NCBI RefSeq assembly: GCF_030412965.1
Contig: NZ_JAUHJQ010000006.1
Coordinates: 140,290-204,289 of the forward strand
DNA length: 64,000 nucleotides
From: Nocardioides oceani
Lineage (GTDB): Bacteria > Actinomycetota > Actinomycetes > Propionibacteriales > Nocardioidaceae
Direction of reading: 5' to 3'
Shown: piece by piece, positions 16,699 through 24,936 of the stretch
Numbering within the stretch: the stretch's first letter is position 1
Layout of the letters: each line of letters begins with the position of its first letter
The notes under the pieces: model-generated
What the model saw: only the letters and a program-made list of their open reading frames with translations
Databases searched by the model: none
What the model was told of the DNA's origin: nothing
Translations under genes and position numbers: made by a program

Positions 16699-17889
16699 AT
16701 GTCCGGAACCGTCATCGTCGCCGGAGCGCGCACCCCGATCGGTCGCCTGTCCGGCGGCTTCAAGAGCCTCTCGGCCCCCGACCTCGGCGGCCACGCGATC
16801 AAGGGCGCCCTCGAGAAGGCCGGGGTCACCGGCGAGCAGGTCGAGTACGTCATCATGGGCCAGGTCATCCAGGCCGGCGCCGGCCAGAACCCCGCTCGGA
16901 TGGCGGCCGTCAACGGCGGCATCCCGATGAGCGTCCCGTCGATCACCATCAACAAGGTCTGCCTGTCCGGGCTCAACGCCATCGCCATGGCCGACCAGCT
17001 GATCCGCGCCGGCGAGGCCGACATCATCGTGGCCGGCGGCATGGAGTCGATGACCAACGCGCCGCACTTCCTGCCGAAGTCGCGCGAGGGCATCAAGTTC
17101 GGCGACGTGAAGCTCGTGGACTCGATGGCCTACGACGCGCTGTTCGACCAGTTCACCTCGCAGGCGATGGGCCTGCTCACCGAGGAGTGCAACGCCGCGA
17201 GCGCCAACCTCACCCGCGAGGAGCAGGACGAGTTCGCCGCGAAGTCGCACCAGAAGGCGGCCGTCGCCTGGAAGAACGGCGTCTTCGACGCCGAGGTCGT
17301 CCCGGTCTCCATCCCGCAGCGCAAGGGCGACCCGGTCGTCGTCTCGGTCGACGAGGGCGTTCGCGGCGAGACCACGGCGGAGTCGCTGGGAAAGCTGCGC
17401 GCGGCGTTCTCCAAGACCGGCACGATCACCGCCGGCTCCTCCTCGCAGATCTCCGACGGCGCCGCCGCGGTGGTCGTGATGAGCAAGGCCAAGGCCGAGG
17501 AGCTCGGCCTGGAGTGGCTGGCCGAGATCGGTGCGCACGGCCAGGTCGCCGGCCCGGACTCGACGCTGCAGCTCCAGCCGGCCGCCGCGACCGCGAAGGC
17601 CTGCGAGAAGGAGGGCATCGACCCCGCCTCCCTCGACCTGGTCGAGTTCAACGAGGCCTTCGCCGCCGTCGGCATCTCCTCGGCGCGCGAGCTGGGCCTG
17701 GACGACGCCAAGGTCAACGTCAACGGCGGCGCGATCGCGCTCGGCCACCCGGTCGGCATGTCCGGCACCCGCGTCGTGCTGCACCTGGCGCTGGAGCTCC
17801 AGCGCCGCGGCGGCGGCACCGGCGCGGCGGCGCTCTGCGGCGGTGGCGGTCAGGGCGACGCGCTGATCGTGCGAGTCCCGAAGAAGTAG
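16699..17889 (+). CDS. Acetyl-CoA C-acetyltransferase (acetoacetyl-CoA thiolase)
   Basis: The 396-residue enzyme is a biosynthetic/degradative thiolase that interconverts two acetyl-CoA and acetoacetyl-CoA. All catalytic residues are present: nucleophile Cys88 ([10 protein letters not shown]), His350 ([10 protein letters not shown]) and Cys380 ([11 protein letters not shown]). The ATG at 16699 has a GGAGGAG ribosome-binding site 6 bp upstream, which rejects longer in-frame starts. It shares regulatory motifs with the dehydrogenase gene at 4666, which could carry out the next step of the C4 route towards crotonyl-CoA and Ccr. The stop codon overlaps the GTG of meaB by one base. Confidence 0.95.
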   Translation: MSGTVIVAGARTPIGRLSGGFKSLSAPDLGGHAIKGALEKAGVTGEQVEYVIMGQVIQAGAGQNPARMAAVNGGIPMSVPSITINKVCLSGLNAIAMADQLIRAGEADIIVAGGMESMTNAPHFLPKSREGIKFGDVKLVDSMAYDALFDQFTSQAMGLLTEECNAASANLTREEQDEFAAKSHQKAAVAWKNGVFDAEVVPVSIPQRKGDPVVVSVDEGVRGETTAESLGKLRAAFSKTGTITAGSSSQISDGAAAVVVMSKAKAEELGLEWLAEIGAHGQVAGPDSTLQLQPAAATAKACEKEGIDPASLDLVEFNEAFAAVGISSARELGLDDAKVNVNGGAIALGHPVGMSGTRVVLHLALELQRRGGGTGAAALCGGGGQGDALIVRVPKK

Positions 17890-18854
17890 TGCCTCCCCGC
17901 ACGGAGGCGGACGTCCCGGGCCTCGTCGAGCGCGCACGCGCCGGCGAGGCCCGGGCCGTCGCCCGGCTGATCTCGCTCGTCGAGGACGAGTCCCCGCGCC
18001 TGCGGGAGGTCACCGCGGCGCTCGCCCCGCACACCGGCCGCGCGCAGGTCCTCGGCCTGACCGGCGCCCCCGGCGTCGGCAAGTCGACGACCACCAACGC
18101 GCTGGTCCGCGAGCTGCGATCGCTCGGCAAGCGGGTCGGGGTCCTGGCGGTCGACCCGTCCTCGCCGTTCTCCGGCGGGGCGCTGCTCGGCGACCGGATC
18201 CGGATGCAGGACCACGCCGGCGACAAGGACGTCTACATCCGTTCGATGGCCTCCCGCGGCCACCTCGGCGGGCTGGCCTGGTCGACGCCGCAGGCGGTGC
18301 GGGTCCTCGACGCCGCGGGCTGCGACGTCGTGGTCGTCGAGACCGTCGGCGTGGGGCAGAGCGAGGTCGAGATCGCCGGCCTCGCCGACACCACGCTGGT
18401 GCTCCTCGCGCCGGGCATGGGCGACGGCATCCAGGCCGCCAAGGCCGGCATCCTCGAGGTCGGTGACGTGTACGTCGTCAACAAGGCCGACCGCGACGGC
18501 GCCGACCAGGTCCGCCGCGACCTGCGGTCGATGATCGCGCTCGCGGACCGCCCCGACGACGGCTGGAAGCCGCCGATCGTGAAGACGGTCGCCCAGGCCG
18601 GTGAGGGTCTCGCCGAGCTCGCCGCGGAGATCGAGCGCCACCACGCCTGGCTGCGGGAGACCGGCGAGCTGCAGCGGCGGCGCACCCGCCGAGCCCGCGC
18701 CGAGGTCGAGGCGATCGCCCTCGCCGCGCTGCGGCGTACCTGGGGGGACGTGGGGGGCCACGCCGGCCTCGACGAGCTCGCCGCGGCCGTGGCGGCGGGG
18801 GAGTCCGACCCCTGGGCCGCCGCCGACCGCCTGCTGGAGCAGGTGCGCGGCTAG
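17889..18854 (+). CDS. meaB: Methylmalonyl-CoA mutase-associated GTPase MeaB
   Basis: The 321-residue P-loop GTPase protects and reactivates the B12-dependent methylmalonyl-CoA mutase (or a related acyl-CoA mutase). Walker A GAPGVGKS is at residues 59-66, followed by VLAVDPSSPFSGGALLGDRIRM, FIRSMASRG-like YIRSMASRGHLGGL, ETVGVGQSEVEIAGLADTT and NKADRDGADQ. The GTG at 17889 overlaps the thiolase TAG (TAGTG), so the two are translationally coupled. The mutase itself is not in the window. Its TAG and the stop of the convergent small gene share one CTAG. Confidence 0.94.
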   Translation: MPPRTEADVPGLVERARAGEARAVARLISLVEDESPRLREVTAALAPHTGRAQVLGLTGAPGVGKSTTTNALVRELRSLGKRVGVLAVDPSSPFSGGALLGDRIRMQDHAGDKDVYIRSMASRGHLGGLAWSTPQAVRVLDAAGCDVVVVETVGVGQSEVEIAGLADTTLVLLAPGMGDGIQAAKAGILEVGDVYVVNKADRDGADQVRRDLRSMIALADRPDDGWKPPIVKTVAQAGEGLAELAAEIERHHAWLRETGELQRRRTRRARAEVEAIALAALRRTWGDVGGHAGLDELAAAVAAGESDPWAAADRLLEQVRG

Positions 18855-19036
18855 CTGTCCTCGGAGACCGCGCCGTTCGCGTCGAGGAACGCCGCGAGGC
18901 GAGCGTCGGTGAGGTCGGCGCGCGCGTCGGCACCGACCGGGTCGAGCGCGTCGGCCGCGGCGCTGCAGGCGGCTCCGACCAGCACGCCCGCGGCGAGGGT
19001 CAGCAGGGAGTCGATCAGTCGGGTCACGACGGTCAT
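18851..19036 (-). CDS. Possible small secreted or membrane-anchored protein (61 aa)
   Basis: The predicted 61-residue protein has a hydrophobic N-terminus (VTRLIDSLLTLAAGVLVGAACSAA) like a signal or lipoprotein leader, then an Asp/Ala-rich tail. It converges on meaB, sharing the CTAG that carries both stop codons. The ribosome-binding site is weak (GAGG directly before ATG). It may be a real short envelope gene or a chance frame; the gap would otherwise be about 330 bp. Confidence 0.4.
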   Translation of the reverse strand: MTVVTRLIDSLLTLAAGVLVGAACSAAADALDPVGADARADLTDARLAAFLDANGAVSEDS

Positions 19037-19185
19037 CCTCGGCCGGCACGCGGTGCGCCCGCGGGGAGTTCACCGGGTCGTGACGTGCAGGTCTGGACCG
19101 GCGCGCCTCCGGCGGCCGGGCGCCGTGCTCCGGGATGATCGGGTCGAGCCATGTCATGACTCCGGTTGTCTTAGGTGGGACGCGT

Positions 19186-19347
19186 ATGCAGAAGCTGGTG
19201 CTGGTCCTGGTGGTCGTCTTCCTCGGCTTCTGGATGTTCACCGACCCCAGCGGCCTCGCAGACGCCGGCGGCTCGGTCGGTGGTCAGCTGCTCAGCTGGA
19301 CCGGCGACCTCTTCGACGCCGTGATCCGCTTCGTCGACGAGCTCTGA
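19186..19347 (+). CDS. Small single-span membrane protein (53 aa)
   Basis: The 53-residue protein starts MQKLVLVLVVVFLGFWMF, a single transmembrane or signal-anchor helix, followed by a short Gly-rich extracytoplasmic part and an amphipathic end (LFDAVIRFVDEL). No family is recognised. A GGTGGGA ribosome-binding site supports the ATG at 19186 over a longer in-frame start at 19135. It lies 7 bp before the PH-domain gene and is probably co-expressed. Confidence 0.7.
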   Translation: MQKLVLVLVVVFLGFWMFTDPSGLADAGGSVGGQLLSWTGDLFDAVIRFVDEL

Positions 19348-19354
19348 GCCGGCG

Positions 19355-19876
19355 GTGCACCAGCCCCGCCCGCTCGGCGGGCCCGACATCGGTCGCCACC
19401 TCCTGCGCGAGGAGGGCGAGGTCATCGTCGACGAGGTGCGCCACCACTGGGCGGCGTACACCGTCCCGATGCTCGAGGCGCTGCTCGCGGTCGCCGTGCT
19501 GGCCTTCGTGCCGGTCATCCACATCGACCTGGCCGGCCTCGCGCTGATCCTCGCGCTCGGCCTCTCGCTGCACGCCGGGTGGGGCGCGCTGCGTGAGCAC
19601 CGCGACCGCTTCGTGATCACCAACATGCGGGTCTTCCGCGTCCACGGCGTGCTCTCCACCAAGCTGGCCACGATGCCGCTGCACCGCATCCTCGACATCA
19701 CCGTGGTGCGCCCGCTGCACGGCCGGCTGCTGGGGTTCGGGCACTTCTGCTTCGAGTCCGCGGCCCAGGACCAGGGCCTGCGCGACATCCGGTACGTCGG
19801 CCGGCCGGTGCAGCGCGACCTGGCCATCCAGCGGGTGGTCCAGCGCTCCGGGTTGCGCGGTCCGCGGGTCGGCTGA
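19355..19876 (+). CDS. Bacterial PH-domain (bPH2/YdbS-like) membrane protein
   Basis: The 173-residue protein has a short cytoplasmic lead (LREEGEVIVDEVRHHWAAY), two close transmembrane helices (residues 37-75) and a bacterial PH-like domain. That domain contains RDRFVITNMRVFRVHGVLSTKLATMPLHRILDITVVRPLHGRLLG read in segments. Such proteins sit in the inner membrane; function is largely unknown, with envelope stress suggested for some. The GTG at 19355 is used because no better start exists. It follows a 53-residue membrane protein gene by 7 bp. Confidence 0.8.
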   Translation: MHQPRPLGGPDIGRHLLREEGEVIVDEVRHHWAAYTVPMLEALLAVAVLAFVPVIHIDLAGLALILALGLSLHAGWGALREHRDRFVITNMRVFRVHGVLSTKLATMPLHRILDITVVRPLHGRLLGFGHFCFESAAQDQGLRDIRYVGRPVQRDLAIQRVVQRSGLRGPRVG

Positions 19877-19901
19877 CCCCGCATCTGCTGGGATGGGTCC
19901 C

Positions 19902-21119
19902 GTGGACCTAGCGACCGCGCTCCGCCGGCTGCCCGAGAACCCCCGCGTCGTCGTGAGCGGCAACCACGCGACCCCCTGGCACACGCTGCGCCTGCTCGAC
20001 GCGGGCCTGCCGGCATACCGGCTGTGGGCGCTCAACGGACAGGCGGGCCTGCCCGACCGCGACGGGGTGACGCTCGAGACGTCCTTCGTGGGGCCGGGGC
20101 AGCGCCGCAGCCCGCGGCTGAGCTACGTGCCCTCGCGGCTCTCCCTGGTGCCGACCCTCTTCGCCGGCGTCATGCCGCCGGACGCGGTCCTCCTGCACAC
20201 CACGCCGCCGCGGGGCGGGAAGGTCTCCCTCGGCACCGAGGTCAACGTGCTGCCCGCGGCGGTCGAGGCCGTCCGCGCCCGGGGCGGCGTGGTGATCGCC
20301 CAGGTCAACCGCCACCTTCCGTGGACCTTCGGCGACGCCGAGCTCGACACCTCGCTCGTCGACGTCCTCCTCGAGGCCGACGAGCCGCTCGTGCACGCGG
20401 GCGTGCCGGCCGTCGACGAGGACTCCGCCCGCATCGGAGCGCTGGTGGCGCAGCGGGTCGGCGACGGCGCGACGCTGCAGGCCGGCATCGGCGCGGTACC
20501 GGACGCGACGATGCGCGGGCTGGTCGGCCGCCGGGGTCTGCGGATCTGGACCGAGATGTTCTCCGACTCGGTGCTGGCCCTCGAGCGGGCCGGCGCCCTC
20601 GACACCACGGTGCCGATCACCGCGTCGTTCCTCTTCGGCTCCGAGGAGCTCCTCGACTGGGTCGACGGCAACGAGCGGATCGCGATGGCGCGCACCGAGA
20701 CCACCAACGACCCCGGGCGGATCGCCCGCAACCCTGCGATGGTCAGCGTCAACACCGCGCTGCAGGTCGACCTGTTCGGGCAGGCCAACGCCTCGCGGAT
20801 CCGCGCCCGCATCCACTCCGGCTTCGGCGGGCAGACCGACTTCATCGTCGGTGCCCTGCACAGCCCCGGTGGACAGGCCGTCATCGCGCTGCGCTCGTGG
20901 CACCCCAAGGCCGACGTCTCGACGATCGTGCCGCTGGTCGACGAGCCGGTGACCTCCTTCCAGATGAGCGCGGTCGTCACCGAGCAGGGCGTCGCGGAGG
21001 TCTTCGGGCACGACCAGCGCGAGCAGGCGCGCCGGCTGATAGAGCACGCCGCGCACCCGAGCGTCCGCGAGGAGCTGCGCGAGGAGGCGGTCGAGCTCGG
21101 TCTGGCGGCTCCTCTCTAG
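19902..21119 (+). CDS. Acetyl-CoA hydrolase/transferase family protein (4-hydroxybutyrate CoA-transferase-like)
   Basis: The 405-residue protein belongs to the class I CoA-transferase/acetyl-CoA hydrolase family. Its N-terminal half carries LSYVPSRLSLVPTLFAG and the C-terminal half has GATLQAGIGAVPDATMRGL, LRIWTEMFSDSVLALERAG with the likely catalytic Glu, HSGFGGQTDFIVGA and VTEQGVAEVFG. It would move CoA between short-chain acids; the acids are not known. The GTG at 19902 is preferred because a TGGGAT -10-like hexamer ends 7 nt before it; the in-frame ATG at 19893 adds three residues. The stop codon forms part of the next gene's -10. Confidence 0.82.
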   Translation: MDLATALRRLPENPRVVVSGNHATPWHTLRLLDAGLPAYRLWALNGQAGLPDRDGVTLETSFVGPGQRRSPRLSYVPSRLSLVPTLFAGVMPPDAVLLHTTPPRGGKVSLGTEVNVLPAAVEAVRARGGVVIAQVNRHLPWTFGDAELDTSLVDVLLEADEPLVHAGVPAVDEDSARIGALVAQRVGDGATLQAGIGAVPDATMRGLVGRRGLRIWTEMFSDSVLALERAGALDTTVPITASFLFGSEELLDWVDGNERIAMARTETTNDPGRIARNPAMVSVNTALQVDLFGQANASRIRARIHSGFGGQTDFIVGALHSPGGQAVIALRSWHPKADVSTIVPLVDEPVTSFQMSAVVTEQGVAEVFGHDQREQARRLIEHAAHPSVREELREEAVELGLAAPL

Positions 21120-21129
21120 GATTGGGCGC

Positions 21130-22086
21130 ATGACGCAGCAGCCGTTCTCGCGCCCGGGCGCCATCGACCTCTCGGCGTTGAAGCGACCCGCCCCGTCCGC
21201 ACCGTCGAGCCCCCCGCCGTCGCCCGGTGGCGCGGCCCCCGCGGGAGCGGCCGGCGGGTCGTCGTACGCCACGAGCGTGACGGAGCAGAACTTCCAGACC
21301 GTCATCGAGGCCTCGATGACCGCGCCGGTGCTCCTCGTCTTCTACTCCCGCACGCGGATGCCCGAGAGCGGGCAGCTCGCCGACGACCTCGCGACGGTCT
21401 CCGGTGAGTTCGAGGGCCGCTTCCTCGCCGGGCTCGTCGACATCGACGCCGCGCCGCAGATCGCGCAGGCGATGCAGATCCCGTCGATCCCGCTCGTCGT
21501 CGCCGTGCTCGACGGCCGGCCCGCGCCGCTGCTCCAGGACGCCGTCCCGATCGAGGAGCTGCGCGCCGCGCTCACCCAGGTGTTGCAGCAGCTCACCGCC
21601 CAGGGGATGACCGGCCGGCACCAGCCGATGCACGCCGCCGGTGCCGCCGCCGACGACGCCGAGGAGCCGCCGGTCGACCCGCGGTACGCCGCCGCGCAGG
21701 ACGCGCTCGGCGAGGGCGACATCGACCGCGCAGTAGCGGAGTACCAGAAGCTCGTCGACGCCAACCCCGCCGACGCCGAGGCCGCCGCCGGCCTCGCGAT
21801 GGCGAAGGTGCTCCAGCGCACCCAGGGCGTCGACCTCAACGCGGCCCGCGCCGCGGCCGCCGCGAACCCCGACGACGTCGAGGCGCAGACCCTCGTCGCC
21901 GACCTCGACATGCTGGGCGGCCACGTCGACGACGCGTTCCGCCGGCTGGTCGACCTGGTCCGCCGCTCCGCCGGCGACGAGCGCAACGCCGCCCGCGAGC
22001 ACCTCCTCGGGCTCTTCGCCGCCGTCGGCAACGACGACCCCCGCGTCATCCGCGGGCGCCAGGCGCTCGCCTCCGCGCTGTTCTGA
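21130..22086 (+). CDS. Thioredoxin-fold/TPR protein of the YbbN (CnoX) type, lacking CxxC
   Basis: The 318-residue protein has a Pro-rich disordered start, a thioredoxin-like domain (about residues 48-150: VTEQNFQTVIEASMTAPVLLVFYS, LVDIDAAPQIAQAMQIPSIP) and a C-terminal helical tetratricopeptide region. This matches YbbN/CnoX, a chaperone-linked thioredoxin-like protein. The usual CxxC site is replaced by RTRMPES, so it cannot act as a redox thioredoxin, as in several YbbN proteins. The ATG at 21130 is 7 nt after a TAGGAT -10 (21117-21122), whose first three bases are the stop codon of the CoA-transferase gene. Confidence 0.83.
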   Translation: MTQQPFSRPGAIDLSALKRPAPSAPSSPPPSPGGAAPAGAAGGSSYATSVTEQNFQTVIEASMTAPVLLVFYSRTRMPESGQLADDLATVSGEFEGRFLAGLVDIDAAPQIAQAMQIPSIPLVVAVLDGRPAPLLQDAVPIEELRAALTQVLQQLTAQGMTGRHQPMHAAGAAADDAEEPPVDPRYAAAQDALGEGDIDRAVAEYQKLVDANPADAEAAAGLAMAKVLQRTQGVDLNAARAAAAANPDDVEAQTLVADLDMLGGHVDDAFRRLVDLVRRSAGDERNAAREHLLGLFAAVGNDDPRVIRGRQALASALF

Positions 22087-22218
22087 GGCTCCGCCAGGTC
22101 GGTGCTGTCCCCGCCCGGGCGACGGCTCGGTGGCGGGATGGTCCGCCACACCTGCGCCCTGGATCGCCTCGCCGAAGGCGTGCGGTTCGGACTGTCGCCC
22201 GAACGCTCGCGGGGTCGG
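22087..22218. other. Convergent intergenic region with a weak hairpin
   Basis: This gap separates the YbbN-like gene from the convergent LysR gene. I see no gene in it. GTTCGG (22185-22190) and CCGAAC (22199-22204) could form a short stem that acts as a weak bidirectional terminator. Confidence 0.35.
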
Positions 22219-23106
22219 TCAGTCGCGGAGTGCGGCGAGCACCGCGGCGACGGCGGGGGACTGGGTCATGCTCCGGCGGTGCAGGGCGGCGACGTCGCGG
22301 GTGGGGACGGGCTCGGCGGCGGGGACGGCCACGAGGTCGGGCCCGAGCGGCTGACGGCCCAGGCGGGGGACCAGGGCGATGCCGAGGCGGGCGCGGACGA
22401 GGGCCAGGTGGGAGTCGAACTCCATCGACTGGTGCGCGATCCGCGGCAGCCGGCCGGTTCCGTCGTACATCCGGTGCAGCCACTGGCGGCAGATCGTGCC
22501 CTCCGGGGTCGCGACCCAGTCCTCGTCGACCAGGTCGCGCGGGGTCACGACCTCCCGACCGGCCAGTGCGTGGTCGCGGTGCACGACCACGTCGGCGACG
22601 TCGGTGGCGACCGACGTGGCCACGAGGTGCTCGGGCACCGCGAGGGGTACGTCGCCCCACCGGTGGACCAGCCCGATGTCGGCCTGTCCCGATGCCACGA
22701 GGTCGACGGTGTCCCACGGCTCGCACTCGTGCAGCGTGACCACGAGGTCGGGGTGCTCGTCGATGAGCAACCGCAGCCGTGGGGCGACGAGGCCCCGCAC
22801 GGCGGTCGAGAACGCGGTCATCCGCAGCCGCCCGGCGACGGCGCCGGCCTCGTGGTGCAGCCCGGCCTCGAGCTCCTCGAGGTCGGCCAGGACGCGGCCG
22901 CCCGCCTCGACGAGGTGCCGGCCGTGCCGGGAGAGCACCACGCCGCGGCCGACGCGCTCGAGCAGCGGCACGCCGGTCTGCCGCTCGAGCCGCTTGACCT
23001 GCTGGGACACCGCGCTCGGCGTGAACCCGAGCGCCTCGGCCGCGGCGACGACCGAGCCGTGGGCGGCGACGGCCCGGAGCGACGAGAGCGCGGCGAGGTC
23101 GATCAT
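22219..23106 (-). CDS. LysR-family transcriptional regulator
   Basis: The 295-residue protein has the LysR winged helix at the N-terminus (IDLAALSSLRAVAAHGSVVAAAEALGFTPSAVSQQVKRLE in segments) and a periplasmic-binding-like effector domain from about residue 90. The ATG at 23106 is 6 nt after a TAACCT -10 (minus strand, 23118-23113), predicting a leaderless transcript. It is divergent from an EamA transporter gene, and an inverted repeat typical of a LysR site lies between them (23134-23152). Control of that transporter is the natural inference. Confidence 0.92.
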   Translation of the reverse strand: MIDLAALSSLRAVAAHGSVVAAAEALGFTPSAVSQQVKRLERQTGVPLLERVGRGVVLSRHGRHLVEAGGRVLADLEELEAGLHHEAGAVAGRLRMTAFSTAVRGLVAPRLRLLIDEHPDLVVTLHECEPWDTVDLVASGQADIGLVHRWGDVPLAVPEHLVATSVATDVADVVVHRDHALAGREVVTPRDLVDEDWVATPEGTICRQWLHRMYDGTGRLPRIAHQSMEFDSHLALVRARLGIALVPRLGRQPLGPDLVAVPAAEPVPTRDVAALHRRSMTQSPAVAAVLAALRD

Positions 23107-23133
23107 GAAGCGAGGTTACGGGGTTCGGCGTAG

Positions 23134-23152
23134 GAAGCATCGCTGGTGCTTC
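23134..23152. promoter_or_regulatory. Likely LysR operator between lysR-type and eamA genes
   Basis: GAAGCA (23134-23139) and TGCTTC (23147-23152) form a 6-bp inverted repeat with a 7-bp spacer. It lies 28 bp from either start codon, as expected for a LysR recognition site governing both genes. Confidence 0.45.
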
Positions 23153-23179
23153 ACGGTCGAGCAGTCGAGGCTGGACCCC

Positions 23180-24112
23180 GTGACCCGCCGCGACTGCCTC
23201 CTCGCCGCCCTCGTCGCCACGGTGTGGGGGTTCAACTTCGTCGTCATCGACTGGGGGATGGGAGAGGTCCCGCCGCTGCTGTTCTGCGCCGTGCGGTTCG
23301 TGGCCGTGCTCGTGCCGGCCCTGTTCCTCGTGCAGCGCCCCGCCGTCCCGTGGCGCACCCTCGCGCTGGTCGGGGCGACGATGTCGCTCGGCCAGTTCGG
23401 CTTCCTGTACCTCGCCATGGCCGCCGGCCTGCCGCCCGGGCTCGCCGCGCTGGTGCTCCAGGCGCAGGTCGTCTTCACGATCGTCATCGCCGCCGGGGTG
23501 CTGCGCGAGCGGCCGACCGGCGCGCAGACCGTCGGCGTCCTGGTCGGCGCCCTGGGGCTGGTCGTCGTCGCGGCCGGCCGCGGCGGGCACGTGCCGCTGA
23601 CCGCCCTCGCCCTGTGCCTGCTCGGCGCGCTCTCGTGGGGCATCGGCAACGTCGTCTCCCGCGCGTCCGGCGCGCCGGGCGGGCTGGCCCTGACCGTGTG
23701 GTCCGCGGTCGTCGTGCCCGTGCCCCTCCTCGCGCTGTCGCTCCTCCTCGACGGTCCCGCGGCCGTCGTGGACGGGCTGGCCGCCTTCGGGTGGCAGGCG
23801 GCCGTCTCCACCCTCTACACCGCCGGGCTGGCCTCGCTGGTGGGCTACGGGGTCTTCAACACCCTGCTGTCCCGCAACCCCTCGGCCGCGGTCGTCCCGT
23901 GGGTGCTGCTCGCCCCGGTCGTGGCGACAGCGTCCGCCTGGCTGCTGCTCGGCCAGGCGCCCAACGCGGCCGAGAGCACCGGCGGCGCGCTGCTCGTCGG
24001 CGGGGTCCTGGTCGCGCTGCGCCGACCGCCCCGGCCGGCGCAGGCGCTCGCCGTCGCGGCTCGTGATGCCCAGCGTGCGCCGGAGCGCACGCTCAGCATC
24101 ACGAGGCGGTGA
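23180..24112 (+). CDS. EamA/DMT-family transporter
   Basis: The 310-residue protein has ten transmembrane helices in two EamA repeats (CLLAALVATVWGFNFVVIDWG at the start, ALSWGIGNVVSRASG opening the second repeat). It is predicted to export amino acids or other small metabolites; the substrate is unknown. The GTG at 23180 is preferred because the first helix then starts at once, and upstream frames run into the LysR operator. The last 17 codons contain a long inverted repeat (24060-24105), so the terminator is embedded in the coding sequence. Confidence 0.87.
   Translation: MTRRDCLLAALVATVWGFNFVVIDWGMGEVPPLLFCAVRFVAVLVPALFLVQRPAVPWRTLALVGATMSLGQFGFLYLAMAAGLPPGLAALVLQAQVVFTIVIAAGVLRERPTGAQTVGVLVGALGLVVVAAGRGGHVPLTALALCLLGALSWGIGNVVSRASGAPGGLALTVWSAVVVPVPLLALSLLLDGPAAVVDGLAAFGWQAAVSTLYTAGLASLVGYGVFNTLLSRNPSAAVVPWVLLAPVVATASAWLLLGQAPNAAESTGGALLVGGVLVALRRPPRPAQALAVAARDAQRAPERTLSITRR
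24060..24105. terminator. Bidirectional hairpin inside the 3' end of the EamA gene
   Basis: CTCGTGATGC (24060-24069) pairs perfectly with GCATCACGAG (24096-24105), and inside it AGCGTGCG (24072-24079) pairs with CGCACGCT (24086-24093). It lies between the convergent EamA and Nudix genes and can serve both. The EamA stop is 5 bp beyond it. Confidence 0.6.
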
Positions 24113-24121
24113 GGAGGGGCG

Positions 24122-24880
24122 TCAGCCGCGCCCGGACTCGGTGTACGCCGGCCCGCCGCCGAGGTTCGCCACGGCGGCGCGCAGCCGGCGGGCGGTGAAG
24201 TCCGCGCAGAGCCGGTCGGCCTCCTCGAGGGTGCAGAACTCCGCGGAGCGGATCTCGCGGGCCTGCTTGACGATCCGGTCGGTGATCGAGGCGTCGTGGA
24301 CGCCGCCGTCGAACACCAGGCACAGCGCGTCGTCCCAGCCGCTCCACGGCGGCAGCCAGTCGGTCAGGAGCAGCGGACCGGGCGGCACCTGCAGCCCGAG
24401 CTCCTCCTCGACCTCGCGGCCGACCGCGGTCTGCGGCGACTCGCCGACCTCGACCACCCCGCCGGGCAGGTCCCAGTCCTGCTTGTAGGTCAGCTGGCAC
24501 AGCAGCACGCGGCCGTCGGGGTCGCGCAGGAGCATCTGGCCGATGGCGCGCTTGCGGGGCAGGAAGGAGTTGAGCAGCGCCCGGAAGCCCTCCGGCTCCG
24601 AGGTGGGTACGTCGGTGGCCAGCCGGGCGTAGAGGATCCGGTCGACCGGCGCGCCGTCGACGGTCACCCCGCGCATGATCCCCTCGCGGCGCATGCCCGA
24701 CCAGGTCGCGGTGCGCTGGCCGGTCTCGTCGGCGGGGTCGACGAGGGCCTCGACCCGGGCGTGGGTGGTGAGGGCCTCGGCGACCTCGCGGCGGACGACG
24801 TCGACGGGCTCGTCGGGCAGCCAGGAGATCCGCGCGACGCCCTCCGCGACGGTGGTCACGGTCGTCGGCTGGTCGGTCAC
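24122..24880 (-). CDS. Nudix hydrolase with a GNAT-like N-terminal remnant
   Basis: The 252-residue protein has a Nudix domain from about residue 112 with the Nudix box GGVVEVGESPQTAVGREVEEELGL split as GGVVEVGESPQ and REVEEELGL. The REVxEE core and final Gly are intact, so hydrolysis of a nucleoside-diphosphate derivative is expected. Residues 1-90 look like the C-terminal part of a GNAT acetyltransferase (ATWSGMRREGIMRGV, then DRILYARL) without the acetyl-CoA pyrophosphate loop. The GTG at 24880 is 6 nt after a TAGGGT -10. A fusion of a truncated GNAT to a Nudix domain is the most economical reading. Confidence 0.82.
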   Translation of the reverse strand: MTDQPTTVTTVAEGVARISWLPDEPVDVVRREVAEALTTHARVEALVDPADETGQRTATWSGMRREGIMRGVTVDGAPVDRILYARLATDVPTSEPEGFRALLNSFLPRKRAIGQMLLRDPDGRVLLCQLTYKQDWDLPGGVVEVGESPQTAVGREVEEELGLQVPPGPLLLTDWLPPWSGWDDALCLVFDGGVHDASITDRIVKQAREIRSAEFCTLEEADRLCADFTARRLRAAVANLGGGPAYTESGRG

Positions 24881-24936
24881 GGCATCACCCTAGGGGCTGG
24901 CCGGTGACCGACCCCGCCGACCGGGTCGGCGCCGGC

